A DNA stretch of 13,690 nt from the NCBI GenBank assembly GCA_044224215.1, contig JBGAKX010000118.1, positions 1 through 13,690 on the forward strand. The letters run 5' to 3'. This document shows positions 7,216 to 13,690 of this stretch, one piece after another; positions within the stretch are counted from its first letter, which is position 1; each line of letters opens with the position of its first letter. A program made the translations under genes and the position numbers. The notes under the pieces were generated by a model. It searched no databases and had not been told where the DNA came from. It worked only from the letters and a program-made list of their open reading frames with translations. Source of the DNA: DAOMFM01 sp035429825. GTDB taxonomy: Bacteria > Acidobacteriota > Blastocatellia > UBA7656 > JADIYM01.

Positions 7216-7962
7216 TTAGTGCTCCTGGTTCTGCATGATCACAAAGCTGTCGACGAATTTCGTACCGTCGGTTTCGAGGTCGGCTTCGCGGACGGTGGCG
7301 ACCGAAACCTGGTAGAGACGCGGGCTCGCCCAGATCAGGTAGTGACGGGCGATCTTGGCTCTCGTCAGCGGGCTCGGCGGCACCTGCAACCTGAGCTCGT
7401 ACGCCGTGTGGCCCTGAACGGTCGCCGGCTTCTTGTCGAGAATCTTGAACCCGCTCTGCTCGAACCCGTTGCACGCGTGGTCGAGAAGCGACGTCGGTTC
7501 CGGGTCATAGCCAAGCTGGTCGTACAGGTCGGTGTACATCACCATGTACTCGTCACCGGTCATGGTCATCATCGAGTACGAGAACCCGACGATCGGGCCG
7601 TCGGCTGTCTCCTCGACGTGACGCTGTTCGACGGGCGTTCCGGGCATCGTGACGACAAATGATCCATCGGGCGGCGTGAAGACCTTCCAGTCCGGGGAGA
7701 TCTTGCGCATCACGAGAAACGACGTCGCGACACCGGATCCGAGCACGACGACGATGAGACACCCGATCAGGACCTTGGCCCATGCGGGCATTCCCGTGCT
7801 TGCAGCGGCGTACGCCGGACCGGGCATCCCGTACGGCGACCCGTATTGCTGCATGGGCGGGCCAAACTGCTGCTGGCCGTCCAGCATCGTGCCGCATCGG
7901 CGGCACGCGGGAGCGGCGCCAAAGTTCACGAGTCCGCAACTCTGACACTTGGTTCCGGCCAT
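7216..7962 (-). CDS. Zinc-ribbon, single-pass membrane protein of unknown function
   Basis: 248 residues. An N-terminal zinc ribbon has C6-x2-C9 and C20-x2-C23. A Gln/Gly/Pro-rich spacer covers ~29-58. One hydrophobic segment at ~62-85 (WAKVLIGCLIVVVLGSGVAT) is the membrane anchor. The remaining ~160 residues begin WKVFTPPDGSFVVTMPGTP, which resembles small beta-sandwich PsbP/DUF1795-like domains usually placed outside the membrane. The ribbon would then be cytoplasmic and the C-terminal domain periplasmic. I cannot name a function. The gene lies 4 nt after the PFL gene and 4 nt before the ATPase, so the ATPase could use it as a membrane partner (inference). AGGA precedes the ATG by about 10 nt. 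Confidence 0.8.
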   Translation of the reverse strand: MAGTKCQSCGLVNFGAAPACRRCGTMLDGQQQFGPPMQQYGSPYGMPGPAYAAASTGMPAWAKVLIGCLIVVVLGSGVATSFLVMRKISPDWKVFTPPDGSFVVTMPGTPVEQRHVEETADGPIVGFSYSMMTMTGDEYMVMYTDLYDQLGYDPEPTSLLDHACNGFEQSGFKILDKKPATVQGHTAYELRLQVPPSPLTRAKIARHYLIWASPRLYQVSVATVREADLETDGTKFVDSFVIMQNQEH

Positions 7963-7966
7963 GGGG

Positions 7967-9331
7967 CTAATTCCTGAGACTCTGGATTGGCGGCGGGATT
8001 CGACCGCCTCGGCCGATGAACGTCGCGGCCGAGTACCTGTTCACGGGCATGATCGGCGCGCTGCCGAGCAGCCCCCCGAACTCCACCATGTCCCCGACTG
8101 TACCACCGGGAACAGGGATGATTCGAACGGCCGTCGTCTTGGTGTTCACGACACCGATCGCCATCTCGTCCGCGATGATCGCGGCAATCGTGTCAGCCGA
8201 AGTGTCGCCGGGGACGGCGACCATGTCGAGACCGACCGAGCAGACGCTCGTCATGGCCTCGAGCTTCTCGAGCGTCAGCGCGCCGATGCGGGCTGCCTCG
8301 ATCATCGCGCTGTCCTCCGATACCGGAATGAACGCGCCGCTCATGCCTCCGACGTAGGTCGTCGCCATTGCGCCGCCCTTCTTGACGGCATCGGTGAGCA
8401 ATGCGAGCGCAGCGGTCGAACCGGGCGCTCCGACGCGTTCGAGACCCATCAGTTCTAGGATCTCGCCGACGCTGTCGCCGATCGCAGGTGTCGGCGCAAG
8501 GCTCAGGTCGCAGATTCCAAACGGCAGGCCGAGGCGTCGAGCTGCCTCGCGGCCCACGAGCTCGCCTGCGCGCGAAACCTTGAACGCCGTCCGCTTGATG
8601 ACCTCCGCAAGCTCGCCAAGATCGGCGTGCGGGCCTGCCTGCCGGACCGCATACGCAACGACACCCGGCCCGCTGACGCCGACGTTGACAACCGCCTCGG
8701 GCTCGCCCGAGCCGTAGAACGCGCCCGCCATGAACGGGTTGTCTTCGACGGCGTTGGCGAATACGACGAGCTTGGCGCACCCCAGCCCGCCTCGGTCGGC
8801 CGTACGAGCCGCAGCATCGACGATGACACGTCCCATCTGCGCGACTGCGTCCATGTTGATTCCGCTTCGCGTCGTCGCGACGTTGACCGACGAGCAGAGA
8901 CGCGACGTCACGGCAAGCGCCTCGGGAATCGTATCGAGGAAGATCGCTTCGGCGCGTGTCGCTCCCTTGTGCACGAGCGCCGAGTATCCGCCGATGAAGT
9001 CGACGCCAACGTTCTCGGCCGCTGAATCGATGGCCCGTGCTATCTGGACATAGTCGATGTCGCGACACGCCTCGCCGACGTTTGCGACCGGCGTGATCGA
9101 CACGCGCTTGTTCGCCACCTGGATGCCGAATTCGGCGCTGATCTCGTCGACCGTCGGCACGAGCCGTGATGCCGTCGCGATGATCTTGTTTCGCACCGAG
9201 TCGGCGGTCTCGGTCGAGGAACGGCTTGCGCAGTCCGCCAGATTCAGCCCGAGCGTCACCGTGCGGATGTCGAGATGTTCCATCTCGGTCATCCGGATCG
9301 TTTCGAGTATTTCGCTCTGCGAAAAGTCCAT
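7967..9331 (-). CDS. PFL family protein (UPF0210/DUF711)
   Basis: 454 residues, the full family length of ~450. The start matches known members (EILETIRMTEMEHLDIRTVTLG), which fixes the ATG at 9331 together with an AGGA ribosome-binding site 8 nt before it. Highly conserved stretches include ANKRVSITPVANVG, VDFIGGYSALVHKG, CSSVNVATTRSGINMDAV, AKLVVFANAVEDNPFMAGAF, NVGVSGPGVV, DLSLAPTPAIGDSVGEILE, GGMSGAFIPVSED, SVGLDMVAVPGDT and the C-terminal GGRIPPPIQSLRN. The fold is related to glycyl-radical enzymes of the pyruvate-formate-lyase group, but the function of UPF0210 proteins is not established to my knowledge. It is the first gene of the six-gene operon and follows the tRNA terminator closely. 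UPF0210 proteins are often next to an ACT-domain protein (UPF0237); none is seen here. Confidence 0.95.
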   Translation of the reverse strand: MDFSQSEILETIRMTEMEHLDIRTVTLGLNLADCASRSSTETADSVRNKIIATASRLVPTVDEISAEFGIQVANKRVSITPVANVGEACRDIDYVQIARAIDSAAENVGVDFIGGYSALVHKGATRAEAIFLDTIPEALAVTSRLCSSVNVATTRSGINMDAVAQMGRVIVDAAARTADRGGLGCAKLVVFANAVEDNPFMAGAFYGSGEPEAVVNVGVSGPGVVAYAVRQAGPHADLGELAEVIKRTAFKVSRAGELVGREAARRLGLPFGICDLSLAPTPAIGDSVGEILELMGLERVGAPGSTAALALLTDAVKKGGAMATTYVGGMSGAFIPVSEDSAMIEAARIGALTLEKLEAMTSVCSVGLDMVAVPGDTSADTIAAIIADEMAIGVVNTKTTAVRIIPVPGGTVGDMVEFGGLLGSAPIMPVNRYSAATFIGRGGRIPPPIQSLRN

Positions 9332-9350
9332 GAGGTCCTGCCTGGTTGGG

Positions 9351-9388
9351 AAAGCAAAAGGGCCGCCCCAACGAAAAGGGCGGCCCTT
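9351..9388 (-). terminator. Intrinsic terminator after tRNA-Asp
   Basis: On the minus strand, AAGGGCCGCCC (9388-9378) and GGGCGGCCCTT (9368-9358) form an 11-bp, mostly GC stem around a 9-nt loop, followed by a T-rich run TTTTGCTTT (9359-9351). It lies between the 3' end of tRNA-Asp and the PFL start codon. The T-run is interrupted by GC, which may allow partial read-through into the operon. Confidence 0.85.
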
Positions 9389-9401
9389 GCTTCAAGAGAA
9401 C

Positions 9402-9480
<79 letters not shown>

Positions 9481-9523
9481 TCTTGAAAGACCAAAAACTC
9501 TCGGGCTCGGCGTAGAGCCTGAA

Positions 9524-9595
9524 TGGGCAGTACTGGATTCGAACCAGTGACCCCCGGTTTGTAAGACCGATGCTCTACCGCTGAGCTAACCGCCC
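9524..9595 (-). tRNA. tRNA-Val (anticodon TAC)
   Basis: 72 nt. Acceptor GGGCGGT pairs with ACTGCCC (one wobble), discriminator A. D arm TA-GCTC...GAGC, anticodon stem TCGGT/ACCGG with loop CTTACAA (anticodon TAC), and T arm ACTGG-TTCGAAT-CCAGT are complete. CCA is not encoded, unlike the neighbouring tRNA-Asp, so it would be added enzymatically. First gene after the strong promoter. Confidence 0.97.
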
Positions 9596-9615
9596 CCTTG
9601 GGACGCAAGGCGACG

Positions 9616-9644
9616 ACTATACCCATCGGCCTGAGGGCTGTCAA
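9616..9644 (-). promoter_or_regulatory. Strong sigma70-type promoter of the tRNA-Val/tRNA-Asp unit
   Basis: Minus-strand TTGACA (9644-9639), a 17-nt spacer and TATAGT (9621-9616). The -35 is consensus and the -10 differs at one position. The likely start is near 9609, 14 nt before mature tRNA-Val, with a GC-rich discriminator as is common at stable-RNA promoters under stringent control. It may also drive the downstream six-gene operon. Confidence 0.88.
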
Positions 9645-9668
9645 TACCTCGGCCATGACCGGTGTTGG

Positions 9669-9698
9669 TTGGTGCTTCTCGGGTAATTTTTGTTATAA
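9669..9698 (+). promoter_or_regulatory. Possible promoter of the prolyl oligopeptidase gene
   Basis: TTGGTG (9669-9674) and TTATAA (9693-9698) with an 18-nt spacer, in an AT-rich patch 32 nt before the ATG. The -35 is weak. It sits back-to-back with the tRNA promoter. The ribosome-binding site GGAGG follows at 9716-9720, 9 nt before the start codon. Confidence 0.35.
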
Positions 9699-9729
9699 AG
9701 CGCCCACTCGAGGTTGGAGGTCTGGTCTC

Positions 9730-11913
9730 ATGCGGCTTCAGGGAATGGTCGTCGTCGGAGTGCTCGGTGCACTTGCGTTCACGTCCTTTGCAAATTCCGC
9801 CGTTGTCCATGCACAGGGCGGTACTGTCGATGTGACAAAGATGCCTTCGTCAAAGATTGCGTACCCGGCGGCCAAGTCCGTTGACCAGGTCGACGATTAT
9901 CACGGCACGCGTGTCGCCGATCCGTATCGGTGGCTTGAGGATCCGGATTCGCCCGAATCGCGAGCCTGGATCGATGCCGAGAACAAGCTCACGTTTGGCT
10001 ACCTCGACAAGATCCCTCAGCGGGCGGCGATTCGAGAACGGCTTACAAAGCTCTGGAATTTTGAACGCTACGGTGTTCCTTTCAAGGAGGGCGGCCGCTA
10101 CTTCTACTTCAAGAATGACGGCTTGCAGAACCAGAGCGTGCTCTATACGACAACGTCGATAGGAGCGCAGGCCTCGGTGCTGATCGATCCGAACCTGTTG
10201 TCGACGGATGGAACGGTCGCGCTGACGGACACGACGCCGAGCCCCGACGGCAAGCTGCTGGCGTACGGCACCGCGGCGTCGGGCTCCGACTGGAACGAGT
10301 TCTACGTTCGCGACGTCGCCACGGGAAGGGATCTCGACGACCACCTCAAGTGGATCAAGTTCTCGGGCGCATCGTGGTCGCGCGACGGCAAGGGATTCTT
10401 CTATTCGCGGTACGACGAGCCGAACGAGGCGACGAAGCTCGAGGACGCCAACTACTTCCAGAAGCTCTACTACCACGCACTCGGCACGCCCCAGTCGTCC
10501 GACGTCCTCGTCTACGAGCGAAAGGACCACAAGGACTGGGGATTTGGCGGAACCGTCTCGGAGGACGGCAAGTACCTGATCATCTCCGTGACACAGGGGA
10601 CGGAGAACAAGAACCGGGTCTATCTTCTCGATCTCGCACAGTTCCCTGCCGAAAAGAAGGTTGTCGAACTTCTCGACGACTTTGATGCCGCATACAACTA
10701 TATCGGAAACGACGGACCAGTCTTCTGGTTCTTCACCACGTCGAACGCGCCACGCGGCCGGGTGATCGCAATCGACACCAGCGCCCCGGACCGTGCGAAC
10801 TGGAAGCAGGTCGTACCCGAGTCGGCTGACACCATCGATAGCGTGTCGTTCGTGAACAGGATGCTCGTCGTGTCGTATCTCAAGGACGCGCACGGTCAGG
10901 CAAGAGTGTTCCGCCCCGACGGCACGGTTGTCGGCGAGGTCGCGCTTCCGGGCATCGGCAGCGTCGGCGGTTTCACCGGCCGTTCAACGGACACCGAGAC
11001 TTTCTATTCGTTCACGAGCTACACCACGCCGACGACGATCTACCACCTCGATCTGACGAATCTCGTAAGCGCCGTGTTCAAGCGGCCGACCGTCGATTTT
11101 GATCCGAATGCGTTTGAAGTCGAGCAGGTCTTTGTCACGAGCAAGGACGGTACGCGCCTTCCGATGTTCATCGCGCATCGAAAGGGCCTGAAGCTCGACG
11201 GAAGCAATCCGACCATCCTCTATGGCTACGGCGGCTTCAACATTTCGCTGACGCCGAGTTTTTCGGTCAGCACGCTGGTGTGGATGGAGATGGGCGGCGT
11301 GTTCGCCGTGCCGAACCTGCGAGGCGGCGGCGAGTACGGCGAGGCGTGGCACATGGCCGGCACGAAGCTGCAGAAGCAGAACGTCTTTGACGACTTCATC
11401 GCGTCGGCCGAGTGGCTCGTCGCACACAAGTACACGTCGACGCCCAAGCTCGCGATCAGCGGCGGGAGCAACGGCGGTCTGCTTGTTGGCGCCGCGATGA
11501 CGCAACGACCCGATCTATTCGGCGCGGCGCTGCCGGCCGTCGGCGTGATGGACATGCTCAGGTTCCAGAAGTTCACCATCGGCTGGGCTTGGACGTCGGA
11601 CTACGGTTCGTCGGACAACGCCGACGAATTCAAGGCGCTCTTCAAGTACTCGCCGCTGCACAACATCAAGCCCGGCGCGCGGTATCCGGCGACGCTGATC
11701 ACGACGGCGGACCACGACGACCGCGTCGTTCCGGCACATTCGTTCAAGTTCGCGGCGACGATGCAGGCTGCGCAAGCTGGGCCTGCGCCCGTCCTGATTC
11801 GCATAGAGACAAAAGCGGGTCACGGCGCCGGGAAACCTACGACGAAGATCATTGACGAGGCTGCAGACAAGACCGCCTTCCTCGTCAAGGAGCTCGGCGT
11901 CGCGATGAAGTAG
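9730..11913 (+). CDS. Prolyl oligopeptidase, S9A family, exported
   Basis: 727 residues. It cleaves short peptides after proline. An N-terminal signal peptide (basic start, hydrophobic core 6-20, likely cut after A28 in VVHA-QG) points to the periplasm; the classic enzyme is cytosolic, but bacterial exported forms are common. The opening YHGTRVADPYRWLEDPDSPESRAW is family-typical, and residues ~80-420 correspond to the beta-propeller that gates the active site. The hydrolase domain has the catalytic Ser580 in GGSNGG, Asp663 in DHDDRV and His698 in AGHGAGK, with Arg665 in the substrate-binding position. The ATG at 9730 is chosen because it begins the signal peptide and follows GGAGG; upstream in-frame codons run into the tRNA region. 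The gene ends in two successive stops, TAG TAA, 15 nt from the convergent deoB. Confidence 0.95.
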   Translation: MRLQGMVVVGVLGALAFTSFANSAVVHAQGGTVDVTKMPSSKIAYPAAKSVDQVDDYHGTRVADPYRWLEDPDSPESRAWIDAENKLTFGYLDKIPQRAAIRERLTKLWNFERYGVPFKEGGRYFYFKNDGLQNQSVLYTTTSIGAQASVLIDPNLLSTDGTVALTDTTPSPDGKLLAYGTAASGSDWNEFYVRDVATGRDLDDHLKWIKFSGASWSRDGKGFFYSRYDEPNEATKLEDANYFQKLYYHALGTPQSSDVLVYERKDHKDWGFGGTVSEDGKYLIISVTQGTENKNRVYLLDLAQFPAEKKVVELLDDFDAAYNYIGNDGPVFWFFTTSNAPRGRVIAIDTSAPDRANWKQVVPESADTIDSVSFVNRMLVVSYLKDAHGQARVFRPDGTVVGEVALPGIGSVGGFTGRSTDTETFYSFTSYTTPTTIYHLDLTNLVSAVFKRPTVDFDPNAFEVEQVFVTSKDGTRLPMFIAHRKGLKLDGSNPTILYGYGGFNISLTPSFSVSTLVWMEMGGVFAVPNLRGGGEYGEAWHMAGTKLQKQNVFDDFIASAEWLVAHKYTSTPKLAISGGSNGGLLVGAAMTQRPDLFGAALPAVGVMDMLRFQKFTIGWAWTSDYGSSDNADEFKALFKYSPLHNIKPGARYPATLITTADHDDRVVPAHSFKFAATMQAAQAGPAPVLIRIETKAGHGAGKPTTKIIDEAADKTAFLVKELGVAMK

Positions 11914-11928
11914 TAATCCGACGCCGCG

Positions 11929-13104
11929 TTATGGTGCCGGGCTGGCGAGCAGATCGAAAAAGCTCGTTCCCGCGTCCAGACGGACGCTGAAGTTCGCGGC
12001 GATCGTCTGACCGATGTCCGCCAGCGACGCTCGTGTCCCAATCGACCGGCCGGTCGTGACAGCAGGACCGAACGCGAGGATCGGGACATACTCGCGCGAG
12101 TGGTCGGTGGAGGGCGTGGTGGGGTCGCAGCCGTGATCCGCCGTGACGATGACAAGGTCCCGCGGCCGTAAACGGGCCGCGATTTCGGGAACGCGCGCGT
12201 CAAAGGCTTCGAGTGCTCGAGCATACCCGTCGACATCGTTCCGGTGGCCGTAGAGCATGTCAAAGTCGACGAGGTTCGCGAAGATGAGGCCACGTCCCGT
12301 CGAGTTCATCGCGTCGATCGTCTTGTCGACGAGATCCATGTTTCCCTTCCCGGAAAGCTCGGCCGTAAGTCCACGGTGGCAGAAGATCGATCCGATCTTT
12401 CCGATTCCGACGACAGGCATCCCTGCGGCGTGCAACCTGTCGAGCAGCGTGTCCGCTGGTGGATCGATCGCGTAATCGCGCCGGCCGTGCGTCCGAACGA
12501 ATGCGCCGGGAGCTCCGACAAACGGTCGCGCAATCACGCGCCCGACCTCGTCGCCGCCGCGCAGCTGGTCGCGCGCGATCTCGCACATTTCGTAGAGTTG
12601 CGGCAGGGGAATCACATCTTCGTGCGCCGCGATCTGGAACACGCTGTCCGCCGATGTGTAGACGATCGGCGCCCCGGTGCGCATGTGCTCATCGCCGAGC
12701 TCGGCGATGATATCCGTTCCAGACGCTGGCTTGTTCCCGAGAACGCGCCGGCCGATCGCGCGCTCGAACGGCTGTATCACGCGCGTTGGAAACCCTCCTG
12801 GATACGTCGGAAACGGAGTACTCGTAATCAGGCCCGCCATCTCCCAGTGCCCGGTGGTCGTGTCCTTTCCGGCCGACGCGAGCGCGGCCTTTCCAAAGCA
12901 CGCACCAGGCTTCACCTGTGGCGCGAGACCCGCGAGCGGACGGATGTTGCCGAGCCCAAGGCGCTCGAGATGCGGAAGTCGCACCGGCCGCGCGTCGAGA
13001 ATGTGACCAAGCGTGTCGCTGCCGCTGTCACCGTACTCGGCAGCGTCGGGCATCTCGCCGATGCCGACGCTGTCCAACACGATCAGTATGACGCGTTCGA
13101 ACAT
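11929..13104 (-). CDS. deoB: Phosphopentomutase
   Basis: 391 residues, normal for DeoB. It interconverts ribose-1- or deoxyribose-1-phosphate and the 5-phosphates in nucleoside salvage, in the cytoplasm, using two manganese ions. It opens with FERVILIVLDSVGIGEMPDA, in which Asp11 is a metal ligand. GKDTTTGHWEMAGL contains the phosphorylated threonine (Thr82 by alignment with the Bacillus enzyme). Later metal-site motifs are VDFDMLYGHRND, VTADHGCDPT and STDHSREYVPIL. The ATG at 13104 matches the family start; a GTG at 13131 would add nine residues. A TATACT box on the minus strand at 13125-13120 could be a -10 element, giving a very short leader. No other deo genes are adjacent. Confidence 0.95.
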   Translation of the reverse strand: MFERVILIVLDSVGIGEMPDAAEYGDSGSDTLGHILDARPVRLPHLERLGLGNIRPLAGLAPQVKPGACFGKAALASAGKDTTTGHWEMAGLITSTPFPTYPGGFPTRVIQPFERAIGRRVLGNKPASGTDIIAELGDEHMRTGAPIVYTSADSVFQIAAHEDVIPLPQLYEMCEIARDQLRGGDEVGRVIARPFVGAPGAFVRTHGRRDYAIDPPADTLLDRLHAAGMPVVGIGKIGSIFCHRGLTAELSGKGNMDLVDKTIDAMNSTGRGLIFANLVDFDMLYGHRNDVDGYARALEAFDARVPEIAARLRPRDLVIVTADHGCDPTTPSTDHSREYVPILAFGPAVTTGRSIGTRASLADIGQTIAANFSVRLDAGTSFFDLLASPAP

Positions 13105-13160
13105 TGCCACCGGCCTCGAAGTATAGGTCACGTAGTCGCCGAATGCAGTAACATGCGCCG

Positions 13161-13690
13161 ATGGCCACGCATGTCATCGGCGACGTCCACGGCTGCTACA
13201 GGGAGCTGTGCGAGTTGCTCGAGATGCTCGGCCCGACCGATGACGACCGGTTAATCTTTGTAGGCGATCTCGTGGTGCGCGGCCCCGAGAACGCCGAGGT
13301 CATTCGCCTGATCCTCGACGGCGGGCTGGCGAATGTCACGGTGCTGCTCGGCAACAACGAAGAGAAGATCCGCCCGACGCTCGAGGGGGATCCGCGTTAT
13401 GCGACGCCTGCAGTGCTCCACACGATTGAACAACTCAGAAGCTCGTCACTCCTCGAGCGCGCGCTCGACCTGTTCGCGACGTTTCCACTCTCGGTGAACC
13501 TCGAGACACACGCGATCGTGCACGCCGGCGTCCGGCCGGGCGTTCCGCTCGACGAGCAGACGCGCGACGACCTGCTCACGATTAAGTCACTCGGGCCGGG
13601 ACCCGAGGGTCCGATGTGGTGGGAATCCTACGACGGACCGGACGTGATCGTGTTCGGTCATCACGTGTTTCGGGATCCGCTCGTGCTTCC
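13161..13690 (+). CDS. ApaH-like metallophosphoesterase with altered GNHE motif (3' end outside window)
   Basis: 176 residues up to the right edge. Motifs of the PPP-type calcineurin-like phosphoesterases appear in order: GDVHG (7-11, metal ligands Asp8 and His10), GDLVVRGP (35-42, cf. GDLVARGP in ApaH), GNNE (64-67), HAGVRPG (121-127) and FGHH (166-169). Relatives hydrolyse diadenosine tetraphosphate or phosphoproteins. The third motif is normally GNHE/GNHD; the Asn ligand (65) is kept but the next residue, the catalytic His, is Asn66 (codon AAC). It may therefore be weakened or have another substrate. The ATG at 13161 begins directly before the first motif; no clear ribosome-binding site is seen. 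Divergent from deoB with a 56-nt gap. Confidence 0.88.
   Translation, partial: MATHVIGDVHGCYRELCELLEMLGPTDDDRLIFVGDLVVRGPENAEVIRLILDGGLANVTVLLGNNEEKIRPTLEGDPRYATPAVLHTIEQLRSSSLLERALDLFATFPLSVNLETHAIVHAGVRPGVPLDEQTRDDLLTIKSLGPGPEGPMWWESYDGPDVIVFGHHVFRDPLVL

Larger units (their letters stand above)
4897..9331 (-). other. Six-gene operon: PFL/UPF0210, zinc ribbon, ExeA-like ATPase, RHH-like, CHAD-N, CHAD-C
   Basis: Gaps in transcription order are 4 nt (PFL to zinc ribbon), 4 nt (zinc ribbon to ATPase), 3 nt (ATPase to 105-aa gene), 7 nt (105-aa gene to CHAD-N) and an 8-nt overlap (CHAD-N to CHAD-C). No terminator-like structure was found inside. Such spacing indicates one transcript and probably coupled translation. 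The first gene starts only about 20-25 nt after the T-run of the tRNA terminator, so transcription may come from the tRNA promoter by read-through. The products have no shared textbook pathway. Confidence 0.8.

Noticed and set aside
9598..9729. Longer prolyl oligopeptidase starting before 9730
   Set aside because: The extension would overlap the tRNA promoter and hide the signal peptide, which begins cleanly at the ATG at 9730 after GGAGG.
9850..10893. 347-residue open frame on the minus strand
   Set aside because: It is opposite the well-supported prolyl oligopeptidase and has no motif of its own.
12244..13254. 336-residue open frame on the plus strand
   Set aside because: It overlaps deoB antisense and the start of the phosphoesterase gene in another frame; both of those carry full family motifs.

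Overview
The window looks like chromosomal DNA from a GC-rich, Gram-negative-type (diderm) bacterium. Genes are densely packed, start codons are ATG or GTG, the recognisable promoters are sigma70-like, and one gene is a PBP1b-type peptidoglycan synthase. The gene complement would fit Acidobacteriota (Vicinamibacteria-like), but that is an impression and no marker here proves it. There are no insertion sequences, phage genes or CRISPR arrays. Most of the content is core or housekeeping.

Layout. (1) 1-1377, minus: the N-terminal 459 residues of a SWIM zinc-finger protein, probably an SNF2-type helicase, running off the left edge. It is preceded by a ~225-nt leader with several hairpins and a candidate promoter. 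(2) 1658-4881, plus: a MocA/MobA-type nucleotidyltransferase, then a bifunctional class A penicillin-binding protein. (3) 9644-4897, minus: a strong promoter, tRNA-Val(TAC), tRNA-Asp(GTC), an intrinsic terminator, and then six tightly packed genes: PFL/UPF0210 (DUF711), zinc-ribbon membrane protein, ExeA-like AAA ATPase, 105-aa ribbon-helix-helix-like protein, CHAD N-half and CHAD C-half. (4) 9730-11913, plus: a secreted prolyl oligopeptidase (S9A). (5) 13104-11929, minus: phosphopentomutase DeoB. (6) 13161 to the right edge, plus: an ApaH-like metallophosphoesterase, incomplete.

The region most worth attention is the six-gene minus-strand operon. Its genes are separated by 3-7 nt, or overlap by 8 nt, so they are almost certainly co-transcribed. 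There is almost no room for a promoter between the tRNA terminator and the first start codon, so the operon may be fed by read-through from the tRNA promoter. At its distal end, what is normally a single CHAD domain (a helical, histidine-containing domain linked to polyphosphate) is divided between two overlapping genes. Each encodes one half of the pseudo-symmetric fold, and the second has its own strong ribosome-binding site. Together with a DNA-binding-like small protein and an AAA ATPase this could be a polyphosphate-associated module, but that functional reading is inference.

A second oddity is the ApaH-like enzyme, whose GNHE/GNHD signature reads GNNE: the usual catalytic histidine is asparagine. 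No intergenic stretch longer than 300 bases exists; the longest, 1378-1657, holds the leader and promoter described below.
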